Source of the DNA: Actinomadura barringtoniae
GTDB lineage: Bacteria > Actinomycetota > Actinomycetes > Streptosporangiales > Streptosporangiaceae
Length of the DNA stretch: 64,000 bases
Reading direction: 5' to 3'
Assembly: GCF_017573505.1 (NCBI RefSeq)
Contig: NZ_JAGEOJ010000005.1
Coordinates: 124,001 to 188,000, forward strand
Below the pieces are notes generated by a model. The model ran no database searches. It was given only the letters and a program-made list of their open reading frames with translations, and had not been told where the DNA came from. This document shows, piece by piece, positions 43,983 to 52,404 of the stretch; within the stretch, counting starts at the first letter, position 1, and the number at the start of each line of letters is the position of its first letter. A program made the translations under genes and the position numbers.

Positions 43983-44410
43983 CCCTGACGAACGCGATCG
44001 AACTCCCCGACGGCACCTGGATCAGGGGACGCGGGCTCCGCAACCCGGAGCCGGACGACACCGACGCCCCCGACTACGGCCTCTACCTGGGCTCCCGGCG
44101 TCTCCAGCGCCGCCACGACGCCGCGCTCACCTGGCCGCACGACTGGATCGAGTGGCCCGACTTCCTGCTCCCCCGCGACCGGGCCGCCGCCGTGCGCCAG
44201 ATCCAGAAGCTGCACGAGAAGGCGCGGTCGGGCCGGGCCGAGGTCGCGTGCGGCGGAGGCGTCGGACGCACCGGCACGGTCATCGCCTGCCTCGCCGTGC
44301 TCTCCGGCCTGCCGGCGAACGAGGCCGTCGCCTGGACCAGGGCGAACTACAACAAACGTGCGGTGGAAACGCCCTGGCAGCGTCGCTGGGTGGAGAATTA
44401 CAGAAAGTAG
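43979..44410 (+). CDS. Small protein-tyrosine-phosphatase-like protein
   Basis: 143 residues. The P-loop CGGGVGR (Cys91 to Arg97) fits CX5R of the PTP/DSP superfamily. N-terminal DGTWIRGRGLRNPEPDDTDA and YGLYLGSRRLQRRHDAALTW differ from the usual PTP start. The Gly-rich loop with one Val resembles prokaryotic dual-specificity phosphatases. ATGA overlap with the LLM gene suggests coupling. Confidence 0.82.
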   Translation: MTLTNAIELPDGTWIRGRGLRNPEPDDTDAPDYGLYLGSRRLQRRHDAALTWPHDWIEWPDFLLPRDRAAAVRQIQKLHEKARSGRAEVACGGGVGRTGTVIACLAVLSGLPANEAVAWTRANYNKRAVETPWQRRWVENYRK

Positions 44411-44434
44411 TCGCGCCATCACCGATTCGGACGT

Positions 44435-44569
44435 ATGGTCGTCATCATGCCCGAAAGCGATGTCGCAGAGACACCCGACTACATGGACCTCCTCGACTCG
44501 ATCAAGGAGCTCATCGACGAATACACCCGAGCGGGCGAACCCGAGCAGGACGAGCAGTCCGGCTCGTGA
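44435..44569 (+). CDS. Small acidic protein, 44 residues
   Basis: ATG 44435 or 44447; the latter gives 40 residues (MPESDVAETPDYMDLLDSIK...). Acidic (many Glu/Asp), ends with QDEQSGS. It starts 25 bp after the phosphatase and stops 17 bp before a strong terminator, which fits a real downstream gene, though no clear ribosome binding site is seen. No family recognised. Confidence 0.45.
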   Translation: MVVIMPESDVAETPDYMDLLDSIKELIDEYTRAGEPEQDEQSGS

Positions 44570-44586
44570 GTTCGGCCCCGGAACGT

Positions 44587-44621
44587 GAGAACCGGCCCTC
44601 CGCGCGGGAGGGCCGGTTCTC
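44587..44621. terminator. 15-bp bidirectional terminator
   Basis: GAGAACCGGCCCTCC (44587-44601) is perfectly complementary to 44607-44621, loop GCGCG. It lies between convergent transcripts (43979-44569 plus strand, 44638 minus strand). Confidence 0.85.
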
Positions 44622-44637
44622 TGTGTGAGGAGGGGTG

Positions 44638-45024
44638 TCAGCAGTCGCGCAGCTCGGGCGACTGGTTCAGGATCTGCTCACGGGGAGTGACGAAGCGATC
44701 GAACGCGGCGGACTCGCCCGCCGGGAAGACCGCGACGCGGTGGCAGTTCTGGAAGGCCAGCCGGACGCCGAAGTAGCGTTCCAGCGTGCCGCGCATGGCA
44801 TCGCTGGCCAGCACCCGGAGCAGTTGCCCGCGGGCCTTCTCGTCCGGCGGCGGCGTGTGGTTGTCGGCGAACTCGCCACCGTCCACCTGGAGCCTGGCGA
44901 CCAGGCCGCTGATCATTTCCCAGGCGTACGGGAGCGAGGTCCGGATGCAGTCGACGAAGGCGGCGTCGTCGATCTCGCCCTGCTGTGCCGTCTCAAGGAG
45001 TTCGGGAGTCACGTCAAGGGACAT
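44638..45024 (-). CDS. SCO5389 family protein
   Basis: 128 residues. Conserved actinobacterial protein, with MSLDVTPELLETAQQGEIDD, CIRTSLPYAWEMISGLVARL and MRGTLERYFGVRLAFQNCHR. In Streptomyces it lies beside nucS, and here it is about 1 kb away. Function unknown. ATG 45024 is clear. Confidence 0.88.
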   Translation of the reverse strand: MSLDVTPELLETAQQGEIDDAAFVDCIRTSLPYAWEMISGLVARLQVDGGEFADNHTPPPDEKARGQLLRVLASDAMRGTLERYFGVRLAFQNCHRVAVFPAGESAAFDRFVTPREQILNQSPELRDC

Positions 45025-45126
45025 GCGGGTTCCTTTCACCCGGCGTGATGAAGACGAACCATCTGTGACGCTAAATCCCGTTTCCGAAGAATTCCAGGTC
45101 TTGACAGCGGTCGGCCGAGTATTGAC

Positions 45127-45321
45127 TCAGCGGGCGGTGGCGGGCCGGTGCGCCTGCTGGGCCTTCCGTGAGCGCCGTACGGTCAGCGCGTTCACCACCC
45201 GCGACTCCCAGTACTTGCGCGCCTTGCGGACGGCGGCGGCGTCGTGGTCGGCGCGGGCCTCGGCCTGCATGTCCCGAACGCGCTCCTGCATGACCGAGTA
45301 GACGATGTCGTTGTGGAACAT
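45127..45321 (-). CDS. Small basic helical protein, 64 residues
   Basis: MFHNDIVYSVMQERVRDMQA start, then charged helix DHDAAAVRKARKYWESRVVN and a basic tail. ATG 45321 follows CTAGGAGGGGCC, a strong ribosome binding site. Typical of a group of short actinobacterial proteins of unknown function, upstream-linked to a 45-bp promoter element shared with the 54091 gene. No enzymatic motif. Confidence 0.75.
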   Translation of the reverse strand: MFHNDIVYSVMQERVRDMQAEARADHDAAAVRKARKYWESRVVNALTVRRSRKAQQAHRPATAR

Positions 45322-45370
45322 GGCCCCTCCTAGGCTCCCCGGGCCGATCCCCTCGGCCCGACACCCTCTA

Positions 45371-45415
45371 CGTTCGTTCTAAGGCCCCGGTGCCCACATC
45401 GGGACGACGCCTTAG
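45371..45415 (-). promoter_or_regulatory. Shared inverted-repeat promoter element, copy 1
   Basis: On the minus strand: CTAAGGC, then 23 bases with GTCGTCCCGATG, then GCCTTAGAACGAACG. The outer CTAAGGC/GCCTTAG are inverted repeats. The GAAC end is 51 bases before ATG 45321. Same layout and sequence at 53996-54039. Confidence 0.75.
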
Positions 45416-45453
45416 TTCCGCGCGCGAAAGGGACTTAGCCTGCTCAGGGGGAC

Positions 45454-45945
45454 TTAGGACGGGAGGGGGCGGCCCATGATGACGTCGTCCACGTACTGGC
45501 CGTCGATGTAGAACTCCCCTGGCATGACGCCCTCCACGGCGAACCCGGCCGCCTCGTACAGCCGCCTGGCGCCCGCGTTCCAGCCCAGCACGCGCAGGGT
45601 GATCCGCCGCGCGCCCTGCCGTACGGCCTCGACGCAGGCCGCGTCCACCAGTGCCCGGCCCACGCCGCGCCCGCGCTCGGACGAATCCACGACCAGCCCC
45701 TGGATCTGCCGGACATGATCGCCCGACGGGAACGGGATGTCCTGTACGACCCTGACGTAGCCCGTCACGCGGCCTTCGCGCTCAGAGACCAGGTAGTGCT
45801 CGGGCGGGTGGCCGCGGTCGAAGAAGGGCCGGTCCGCGGGCGGCCGCGGCGTGATGGCGTGCAGGGTGGACCACTCGCGGTGGTCCAGCTCGGCCAGGGC
45901 CGTGCCGTCGGCGGCCCGGGCCACGCGGATCTCGGTGTCGCTCAC
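45454..45945 (-). CDS. GNAT N-acetyltransferase
   Basis: 163 residues from GTG 45945 ([14 protein letters not shown]). Acetyl-CoA motif [22 protein letters not shown] (about 93-113); motif [16 protein letters not shown] (about 132-146). Substrate unknown; about 20 more residues would be added from ATG 46011, but that reaches the nucS start region on the other strand. Monocistronic. Confidence 0.85.
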   Translation of the reverse strand: MSDTEIRVARAADGTALAELDHREWSTLHAITPRPPADRPFFDRGHPPEHYLVSEREGRVTGYVRVVQDIPFPSGDHVRQIQGLVVDSSERGRGVGRALVDAACVEAVRQGARRITLRVLGWNAGARRLYEAAGFAVEGVMPGEFYIDGQYVDDVIMGRPLPS

Positions 45946-45998
45946 CCGATCAGTGTCCTCGAATCGGCGCAGCGGGCGCGAGGGGCCGCCGCTCTCAC

Positions 45999-46004
45999 TA
46001 AGGT
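45999..46004 (+). promoter_or_regulatory. Putative leaderless -10 box of nucS
   Basis: TAAGGT with eight bases before GTG 46013. Confidence 0.4.
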
Positions 46005-46012
46005 GGTCCATC

Positions 46013-46702
46013 GTGCGTCTCGTTATCGCCCGCTGCAGCGTCGACTACGCCGGCAAGCTCACCGCCCATCTCCCGCTGGCCCTCCGGCTCATCCTGATCA
46101 AGGCCGACGGGTCGGTGAGCGTGCATGCCGACGACCGCGCCTACAAGCCGCTGAACTGGATGAACCCGCCGTGCTCCCTGCGCGAGGAGCCGTTCGTCGA
46201 GCCCGACGAGAGCGGCGTGATCGCCCGCTGGACCGTCACGCACAGCAAGTCGGGCGAACGGCTGATCCTCAACGTCCACGAGCTCGTGCACGACTCCAGC
46301 CACGAGCTCGGCCTGGACCCCGGCCTCCAGAAGGACGGCGTCGAGGCCCACCTCCAGGAGCTGCTCGCCGAGCACATCACCACCCTCGGCGACGGCTGGA
46401 CGCTGATCCGCCGCGAGTACCCGACCGCGATCGGCCCGGTCGACATCCTGTGCCGCGACGAGGGCAGCGCGACCGTCGCCGTCGAGATCAAGCGCCGCGG
46501 CGAGATCGACGGCGTCGAGCAGCTCACCAGGTACCTGGAACTGCTGAACCGCGACCCGCACCTGGCCCCGGTCCGCGGCATCTTCGCGGCCCAGGAGATC
46601 AAGCCGCAGGCCCGCGTCCTCGCCACCGACCGCGGCATCGACTGCGTCACCCTCGACTACGACGCCCTGCGCGGCATCGAGCACGAGGGCACCCTCTTCT
46701 AG
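46013..46702 (+). CDS. nucS: Endonuclease NucS (EndoMS)
   Basis: 229 residues from GTG 46013. Actinobacterial/archaeal mismatch endonuclease, replacing MutS/MutL in these bacteria; it cuts both strands at mismatches. DNA-binding N-domain (about 1-115); RecB-like nuclease C-domain with Asp144 ([10 protein letters not shown]), Glu158 and Lys160 ([13 protein letters not shown]). The usual extreme C-terminal beta-clamp-binding region is present as EHEGTLF. Single-gene transcript. Confidence 0.95.
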   Translation: MRLVIARCSVDYAGKLTAHLPLALRLILIKADGSVSVHADDRAYKPLNWMNPPCSLREEPFVEPDESGVIARWTVTHSKSGERLILNVHELVHDSSHELGLDPGLQKDGVEAHLQELLAEHITTLGDGWTLIRREYPTAIGPVDILCRDEGSATVAVEIKRRGEIDGVEQLTRYLELLNRDPHLAPVRGIFAAQEIKPQARVLATDRGIDCVTLDYDALRGIEHEGTLF

Positions 46703-46771
46703 CCCCGTTCCCCCGCCCTTCTGGCGCCGTCCTCTTGGCGCGTTCCGTGCGCGGCTTGGCATCATGACGTC

Positions 46772-47179
46772 ATGACTCTTCACGCCGCGGGCACCTTCGA
46801 CATCGACACCTGGGACGCGGAGAAGCCCTACGAGGAGGGCGACGGCCAGAAGCTGACCCGCGTGCACGTGCGCAAGACCTTCCACGGCGACATGGTGGGG
46901 ACGAGCACCACCGACCTGATCACGGTCGAGACCAAGGCCGGGCCCGCGGCGTACGTGGGGATCGAGACCGTGCGGGCCATCCTGCACGGGCGCGAGGGGA
47001 CGTTCGTTCTCCAGCACTCGGCGGGCAGCGAGGACGGCACCGCCGAGACGCAGTGGCTGCGGTGGCTGATCGTGCCGACCTCGGGCACCGGCGAGCTCGC
47101 GGGCATCAGCGGGCAGGGCACGATCGAGGTCGGCGAGGACGGCGGCCATTCCTGGACGCTCGAGTACGCGCTGGACTGA
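46772..47179 (+). CDS. DUF3224 family protein
   Basis: 135 residues. Single-domain beta-barrel-like protein: TFDIDTWDAEKPYEEGDGQK, FHGDMVGTSTTDLITVETKA, YVGIETVRAILHGREGTFVL. Matches DUF3224. Function unknown. Followed by a TetR gene 23 bp later, same strand, but that gene has its own leaderless-type box. Confidence 0.88.
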   Translation: MTLHAAGTFDIDTWDAEKPYEEGDGQKLTRVHVRKTFHGDMVGTSTTDLITVETKAGPAAYVGIETVRAILHGREGTFVLQHSAGSEDGTAETQWLRWLIVPTSGTGELAGISGQGTIEVGEDGGHSWTLEYALD

Positions 47180-47189
47180 GCACCCCTTG

Positions 47190-47195
47190 TAATCT
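47190..47195 (+). promoter_or_regulatory. Putative leaderless -10 box of the TetR gene
   Basis: TAATCT with six bases before ATG 47202. Confidence 0.45.
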
Positions 47196-47201
47196 TCAGG
47201 C

Positions 47202-47786
47202 ATGTCCCAGGCGACCACCGACACCACGCGCGAACGCATCATCGATGCGGCGGAGAAGTGCTTCGCGCGGTTCGGCCTCGCCAAGACCACGGTCGAGGAC
47301 ATCGCCGCCGCGGCCGGGCTGTCGCGGGCGACGGTCTACCGCAGCATCACCGGCGGGCGGGACGAGCTGATCCTGGCGGTCGTGCTGCGCGACCTGCAGC
47401 GGTTCATGGACCGGCTCGCCGAGCGGCTGCGGCGCAAGCAGTCGGTCACCGACGCGGTGATCGAGGGCACCATGGACGCCGTCGAGTTCGTCCGGAACGA
47501 GCCGACGGTCGCCGCGTTCCTGGCCCCGGAGGCCGCCGGGCACATGCAGGCGGCGGTGGCGGGCGCGGCCGAGCACGTGCTGGCGCTGTGCTGCGACTAC
47601 GTCCGGCCCTACTTCGACCTCGCCCAGCGGGAACGGCTGCTGCGGCAGGACATCGAGGTCGAGGGGACCGTGGAGTTCCTGTTCAGGATCATCACCTCAC
47701 TGATCGTGATGAACCGGAACCGCGACGACACCGGCACACGTTCCTTCCTACGTACGTATGTCGTGCCCGTCATCGTCGGGCCTTGA
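47202..47786 (+). CDS. TetR-family regulator
   Basis: 194 residues. HTH at about 10-57 (RERIIDAAEKCFARFGLAKT, IAAAAGLSRATVYRSITGGR), variable ligand domain after. No partner gene is obvious; the M50 protease follows 67 bp later. Targets unknown. Confidence 0.9.
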   Translation: MSQATTDTTRERIIDAAEKCFARFGLAKTTVEDIAAAAGLSRATVYRSITGGRDELILAVVLRDLQRFMDRLAERLRRKQSVTDAVIEGTMDAVEFVRNEPTVAAFLAPEAAGHMQAAVAGAAEHVLALCCDYVRPYFDLAQRERLLRQDIEVEGTVEFLFRIITSLIVMNRNRDDTGTRSFLRTYVVPVIVGP

Positions 47787-47852
47787 CCCGAGTGATGCCG
47801 CCGAGGCGGTAGCGTCTTTGATCAGCTGAGACACCTGGAGAGGGACACGAGC

Positions 47853-48659
47853 ATGGGATCGGTACACAAGATGCGAGGCCGCTCGGCGGTCTCACCGAGC
47901 CCCGTGTTCCTGGCGATCGTGGCCGCCACGGTGATCTTCGGGCTGATGACCTGGCGCTATGGCAACACCCTCGGCGACCGCTTCAGCCTGGTGCGGATCT
48001 CGGTGTTCGGCTTCGTGCTGTCCGGCTGGGTGCTGTCGCTGTGCGTCCACGAGTTCGGGCACGCCTACCTGGCCTATCGTTCCGGCGACCACAGCGTCGC
48101 CACCCGCGGCTACCTCACGCTCAACCCGGCCAAGTACGCCGACATGACGCTGAGCTTCCTCATCCCGGTGCTGTTCATCCTGCTCGGCGGCATCGGCCTG
48201 CCGGGCGGCGCGGTCTGGATCGACCGCGGGGTGATCAGGGGCAAGGTCCGGCACAGCCTGATCTCGGCGGCGGGACCGCTGGCGAACGTGTTCTTCGCGA
48301 TCATCCTGGCCGTGCTCTTCAAGAACTTCGCGCACGCCGACCACACGGTCTTCTGGTCGGCGCTGGCGTTCCTGGCGTTCCTCCAGGTCACCGCCGCGAT
48401 CCTCAACCTGCTGCCGATCCCGGGCCTGGACGGCTTCGGGATCGTCGAGCCGTACCTGCCCCGGCCCTGGGTGCAACAGGCCAACCAGTACGGCGGCTAC
48501 ATCTTCCTCGGCCTGATCGCCCTGCTGTGGGTCGGGCCGATCAACCGGGCGTTCTTCGACCTGATCTACAACGTGACCGACGCCCTGGGCGTGGGCGACT
48601 TCTTCATCCAGCTCGGCCACTACTTCTTCCAGTTCTGGCGCCAGCTGCCGGGCCAGTGA
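47853..48659 (+). CDS. Site-2-type membrane metalloprotease (M50)
   Basis: 268 residues with six predicted membrane helices. Zinc motif HEFGH (about 68-72, LCVHEFGHAYLAYRSGDHSV), third ligand in NLLPIPGLDGFG, where the usual NPLPxxPLDG is altered. Cuts proteins within the membrane; the substrate is unknown. ATG 47853 follows GGAGAGGGACACGAGC. Confidence 0.9.
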   Translation: MGSVHKMRGRSAVSPSPVFLAIVAATVIFGLMTWRYGNTLGDRFSLVRISVFGFVLSGWVLSLCVHEFGHAYLAYRSGDHSVATRGYLTLNPAKYADMTLSFLIPVLFILLGGIGLPGGAVWIDRGVIRGKVRHSLISAAGPLANVFFAIILAVLFKNFAHADHTVFWSALAFLAFLQVTAAILNLLPIPGLDGFGIVEPYLPRPWVQQANQYGGYIFLGLIALLWVGPINRAFFDLIYNVTDALGVGDFFIQLGHYFFQFWRQLPGQ

Positions 48660-48663
48660 TCCG

Positions 48664-49329
48664 CTAGGCCTCTGTGGGCCCGGCGTCCTCGGCTGTGGGC
48701 CCGGCGTCCTTCGCGGCGCCGGTGCCCAGGCGGCGGACGATCCGGCGTACGCCCTCGATGTAGCGCTCGCGGAACTCCGGTGACTCCGGGTCCAGGCCGT
48801 AGATCCGCCGGACCGCGTTCGGCAGCACGATCGGGGCCGCGGTGAGGGCGTGCATCATCAGCATGACCGCCGCCGGATCGAGGTCCTCGGCCAGCTCGCC
48901 GTCCGCCTGGCGGTCCTCCAGGTTCGAGAGGTCTTCCCGGGGGCCGATCGGGAGGTCCTTGGGGTCCTCGGTCAGGCCGCGCCAGGCCTCCAGCCGGGTG
49001 CCGCGCGGGTCGTCCAGCGTGTGCCGCAGGTAGAGCAGCAGCAGCTCGTCGAGCGGCAGGTCGGGGCCGTTGAACCCGGCCTCCTGCGCCATCCACTGGC
49101 GGCCGAGTTCGCAGTAGAGCCCCTCCTTGCCGCCGAAGTAGTAGTTGATCAACTGCTTGTTGACCCCGGCGCGGTCGGCGATGTCCTGGACGCGCGCGCC
49201 CGCGAAGCCCTTGGCGGCGAACTCGTCCTTGGCGGCCTCGATGAGCAGCCGGCGCGACCGTTCGGCGTCCAGCTTGCGCTCCCCCGGCCCCGGCGACCGG
49301 CGAGGCGGCGGCCTCATCTCCTGCGTCAC
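48664..49329 (-). CDS. TetR-family regulator (divergent from NAD(P)-binding gene)
   Basis: 221 residues from GTG 49329; ATG 49317 possible. HTH about 24-75 (RRLLIEAAKDEFAAKGFAGA, IADRAGVNKQLINYYFGGKE), then a ligand domain and an Ala/Gly/Asp-rich tail. Divergently transcribed with the gene at 49445; a shared operator lies between them at 49361-49408. Confidence 0.9.
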   Translation of the reverse strand: MTQEMRPPPRRSPGPGERKLDAERSRRLLIEAAKDEFAAKGFAGARVQDIADRAGVNKQLINYYFGGKEGLYCELGRQWMAQEAGFNGPDLPLDELLLLYLRHTLDDPRGTRLEAWRGLTEDPKDLPIGPREDLSNLEDRQADGELAEDLDPAAVMLMMHALTAAPIVLPNAVRRIYGLDPESPEFRERYIEGVRRIVRRLGTGAAKDAGPTAEDAGPTEA

Positions 49330-49360
49330 TCGCTCATCGTAACCGCCCTGGTGACGGCGT

Positions 49361-49408
49361 CATCCATCCACCTGGTTGACGTCTTCATCCATTTGGTTGA
49401 AGATGGGC
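49361..49408. promoter_or_regulatory. Putative TetR operator region
   Basis: Two similar blocks, CATCCATCCACCTGGTTGAC and CATCCATTTGGTTGAAGATG, about 26 bp apart, the second inside CTTCA...TGAAG. They lie between the divergent TetR gene and the NAD(P)-binding gene, as expected for autoregulation plus target control. Confidence 0.55.
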
Positions 49409-49444
49409 GTCGTCGTCCTGCCGCACCCTTTCCTGGAGACCTTG

Positions 49445-50266
49445 ATGATCTTGATCACCGGCGCCACCGGCAATGTCGGCCGCCACCTCGTCACCGCACT
49501 GCTGGACGCCGGGGAGAAGGTGCGCGCACTCACCCGCGACCCCGCCACCGCCAGCCTTCCGGAGGGCGCCGAGGTCGCCCGCACCGACGAGATGCCCATG
49601 GACGACGTGGAGGCGGTGTTCTTCAACCCGGCGGCGTCATGGAACGGACCGGGCGAGCTCCTGGAGAAGGCGGCCGCACACGGAGTCCGCCGCGTCGTGA
49701 TGCTGTCCTCGCTGGCCTGCACCTACGAAGAGGGCCCGGCCAACCCGATCGGCACGCACCATCTGAAGATGGAACGCGAGGTCGAGGCGTCCGGACTGGA
49801 ATGGACGTTCCTGCGGCCCGGCCTGTTCGCCACCAACAGCCTGGTCTGGGCCGACCAGATCCGGAACGGGGGTGCGGTGCAGGGGGCCTACGCCGAGGCG
49901 CAGTTCTCCCCCACCCACGAGCGCGACATCGCGGACGCGGCGGCACAGGCGTTCCTGACCGACGACCACGTGGGGGCCAAGCCGCTCCTCACCGGCCCGG
50001 AGTCCCTCACCCACGCCGAGATGGTCGCCACCGTCGGCGAGGCGATCGGGCGGCCGGCGCGGTTCGAGGAGATCGCGCCGGAGGTGGCGCGCGAACGGAT
50101 GGTCGGCGGCCACATGACCCCGCAGATCGCGGACTCGATTCTGCGGATGCAGGCCGCGGCGGTGGGCGTGCCCGCCCTGATCGCCCCGGACGTCGAGCGC
50201 GTCATCGGCCACCCGGCCCGCACGTTCGCCCAGTGGGCGGCCGACCACGCCGCCGACTTCAGCTGA
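49445..50266 (+). CDS. NmrA-like NAD(P)-binding protein
   Basis: 273 residues. Atypical SDR/NmrA fold: GATGNVGRHLVTALL at residues 6-20, VVMLSSLA near 87, then a YXXXK-free core. Related to NAD(P)H:quinone-type or redox-sensing proteins. Likely regulated by the divergent TetR repressor, so it may handle a small molecule. Confidence 0.85.
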   Translation: MILITGATGNVGRHLVTALLDAGEKVRALTRDPATASLPEGAEVARTDEMPMDDVEAVFFNPAASWNGPGELLEKAAAHGVRRVVMLSSLACTYEEGPANPIGTHHLKMEREVEASGLEWTFLRPGLFATNSLVWADQIRNGGAVQGAYAEAQFSPTHERDIADAAAQAFLTDDHVGAKPLLTGPESLTHAEMVATVGEAIGRPARFEEIAPEVARERMVGGHMTPQIADSILRMQAAAVGVPALIAPDVERVIGHPARTFAQWAADHAADFS

Positions 50267-50298
50267 CGGCCACCGCCGGCGACGGCGGCCGCGGTTGA

Positions 50299-50826
50299 TC
50301 AGGACTCGCGGGTCTTCAGCTCGTTCTCGGCCCACTCGGCCCACTCCCGGCGCATGGCCATGAAGCGGCGCCCGTACTCCATGGCCAGCCGCCCGTAGAC
50401 CGACAGGTTGTCGTCGCCCCAGTCGATCCGCCCCTGGAGGGCGGCGAGCTCCTCGGCTCGCCGCCCCATGTCCTCGGCTCGCGCGTGCAGATAGGCCTGA
50501 GCCTGGTCCGGATCCAGCTGCCCGAGGAAGAAGACGCGCAGCAGCGTCGCGTCCCGGCGGGCCTGCTTGGGCTCCTCCTCCAGCAGCCAGCGCCGCAGCT
50601 CCCCACGGCCGGCCTCGGTGACCCCGTACTCCTTGCGACCGCGCGGGCCCTCGGCCGTGACCTCGATGAGCCCGTCGGCCGTGAGCTTGCCCAGCTCCCC
50701 GTACACCTGGCTCTGGTTGGCCGACCACACGTTGCCGAGGGAGACCTCGAACATCTTCATCAGGTCGTAGCCGCTGCCGCCGTCGAGCTCGGCGAGCAGG
50801 CCCAGCACCGCATGTCGCAGACTCAT
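50299..50826 (-). CDS. PadR-family regulator
   Basis: 175 residues. N-terminal winged helix (MSLRHAVLGLLAELDGGSGY, NVWSANQSQVYGELGKLTAD), C-terminal dimer helix. Divergent from the carotenoid oxygenase gene; it very likely binds the shared region 50850-50879. Confidence 0.9.
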   Translation of the reverse strand: MSLRHAVLGLLAELDGGSGYDLMKMFEVSLGNVWSANQSQVYGELGKLTADGLIEVTAEGPRGRKEYGVTEAGRGELRRWLLEEEPKQARRDATLLRVFFLGQLDPDQAQAYLHARAEDMGRRAEELAALQGRIDWGDDNLSVYGRLAMEYGRRFMAMRREWAEWAENELKTRES

Positions 50827-50849
50827 GCTTCTAACTGTACACGTCGGTG

Positions 50850-50879
50850 TTGACATGTCACTTCTGAAATGTCTAGATT
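50850..50879 (+). promoter_or_regulatory. Carotenoid oxygenase promoter with overlapping operator
   Basis: TTGACA (50850-50855), 18 bases, TAGATT (50874-50879). GACAT and ATGTC flank a 12-base centre (GACATGTCACTTCTGAA then ATGTC) that overlaps the promoter. This is a suitable PadR site. Confidence 0.65.
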
Positions 50880-50923
50880 TGAGAGGTCGGATCGATCGAG
50901 GAGCACCAGCGAGATGAGCCGAG

Positions 50924-52291
50924 ATGAGCACTGACACCGACCGCCCGCTCTGGCTGAGCGGCCACATGGCGCCCGTCCCCGACGAGATCGACGCCGTCGG
51001 CCTCGAGGTCACGGGAACGCTCCCCGACGAGCTCACCGGCCGCTACTTCCGCAACGGCCCGAACCCGCTGCCCGGCAACGACTCGGGTCACTGGTTCACC
51101 GGCCACGGCATGATCCACGGCGTCCGGCTGAACGGGGGCCGCGCCGAGTGGTACCGCAACCGGTGGGTCCGCACGAAGAAGCTGGCCGACAACTCCCCGT
51201 TCCTGCGCGACGACCTGACCTTCGACCGCGCCGCCGTGCACGCCAACACGCACGTCATCCCGCACGCGGGCAAGATCCTGGCGCTGGTCGAGGTCGGCTT
51301 CCCGTACGAGATGACGCCCGAGCTGGAGACGGTCGGCCCGTGCGACTTCGGCGGCAGGCTGACCACCGGGATGACCGCGCACCCGAAGCAGGACCCGGTC
51401 ACCGGTGAGCTGCTGTTCTTCGGCTACGGGTTCATGGGGCCCTACCTCACCTACCACCGGCTGTCGGCGGACGGGGAACTGGTCGAGAGCCGCGACATCG
51501 ACGTTCCCGGGCCGACGATGATGCACGACTTCGCCATCACCGAGAACCACGTGGTCTGGATGGACCTGCCGGTGGTGTTCGACCTGGAGCTGGTGAACGG
51601 CAGCATGCCGTTCCGCTGGGACGACGGCTATGGCGCGCGGCTCGGCGTGATGCCCCGGCACGGCGACGGTCCCGTGCGCTGGTTCGACATCGACCCCTGC
51701 TACGTCTTCCATGTCGGGAACGCACACGAGGACGAGCAGGGCCGCGTCGTGCTGGACGGCGCTCGCTACAGTCCCGCCGCCTTCACGGCGATCTGGTCCG
51801 AGACCGGCGGGCCGGTCTCGGAGGTTCCAGCCGCCGACGCGAAGGACCCCGCGACGGCCGCCGCGTCGACCGGGTCCGCGCGCCTGCACCGCTGGACGCT
51901 CGACCCGGCGACCGGCAAGGCCACCGAGGAGGCGCTGGACGACCGCGGCGTGGAGTTCCCCACCCACGACGACACCCGGACCGGCCACCGGCACCGCTAC
52001 CTCTACACCGAGGCCGACGGCGGCGCGATCGTGAAGTACGACCTGCGCACCGGCTCCTCCACGGCGCTGGAGCTCGGGGCCGACATGGCGCCGGGCGAGG
52101 CGGTCTTCGTGCCGGCCGAGGGCGCGCGGGCCGAGGACGAGGGCTGGCTGATGACCATCGTCTCCGACCGGGCGGGCAAGGGCTCGGAGCTGCTGGTGGT
52201 GAACGCGGCCGACCTGTCCCGTACGGCGTCGGTACGACTGCCGCGCCGCGTACCGGCCGGATTCCACGGCAGCTGGATCCCGGACGCCTAA
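50924..52291 (+). CDS. Carotenoid oxygenase-family dioxygenase
   Basis: 455 residues. Iron His ligands appear in the four expected places: MTAHPKQDP (about 151), MMHDFAITENHVVWMD (about 201), YVFHVGNAHEDE (about 265) and FHGSW near the end. Cleaves carotenoids, apocarotenoids or stilbene-like double bonds; the substrate is not clear. Controlled by the divergent PadR regulator. Confidence 0.92.
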   Translation: MSTDTDRPLWLSGHMAPVPDEIDAVGLEVTGTLPDELTGRYFRNGPNPLPGNDSGHWFTGHGMIHGVRLNGGRAEWYRNRWVRTKKLADNSPFLRDDLTFDRAAVHANTHVIPHAGKILALVEVGFPYEMTPELETVGPCDFGGRLTTGMTAHPKQDPVTGELLFFGYGFMGPYLTYHRLSADGELVESRDIDVPGPTMMHDFAITENHVVWMDLPVVFDLELVNGSMPFRWDDGYGARLGVMPRHGDGPVRWFDIDPCYVFHVGNAHEDEQGRVVLDGARYSPAAFTAIWSETGGPVSEVPAADAKDPATAAASTGSARLHRWTLDPATGKATEEALDDRGVEFPTHDDTRTGHRHRYLYTEADGGAIVKYDLRTGSSTALELGADMAPGEAVFVPAEGARAEDEGWLMTIVSDRAGKGSELLVVNAADLSRTASVRLPRRVPAGFHGSWIPDA

Positions 52292-52404
52292 GTCAGGGAC
52301 GCCTAAGTCAGGGACATCACGCTTAACCCAGGGGCATAAGGTGATTTACTAGGCGGTATCTCATGCAAGCGAGTACTTACTGAACCCTCGCCGGGAGGTC
52401 CCAC
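52292..52404. other. Upstream region of the aldehyde dehydrogenase gene
   Basis: Short repeats (GACGCCTAAGTCAGGGAC twice) and GCAAGCGAGTACTTACTGAA near 52365-52384, which may be a TetR-type operator. No strong promoter prediction. Confidence 0.3.
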
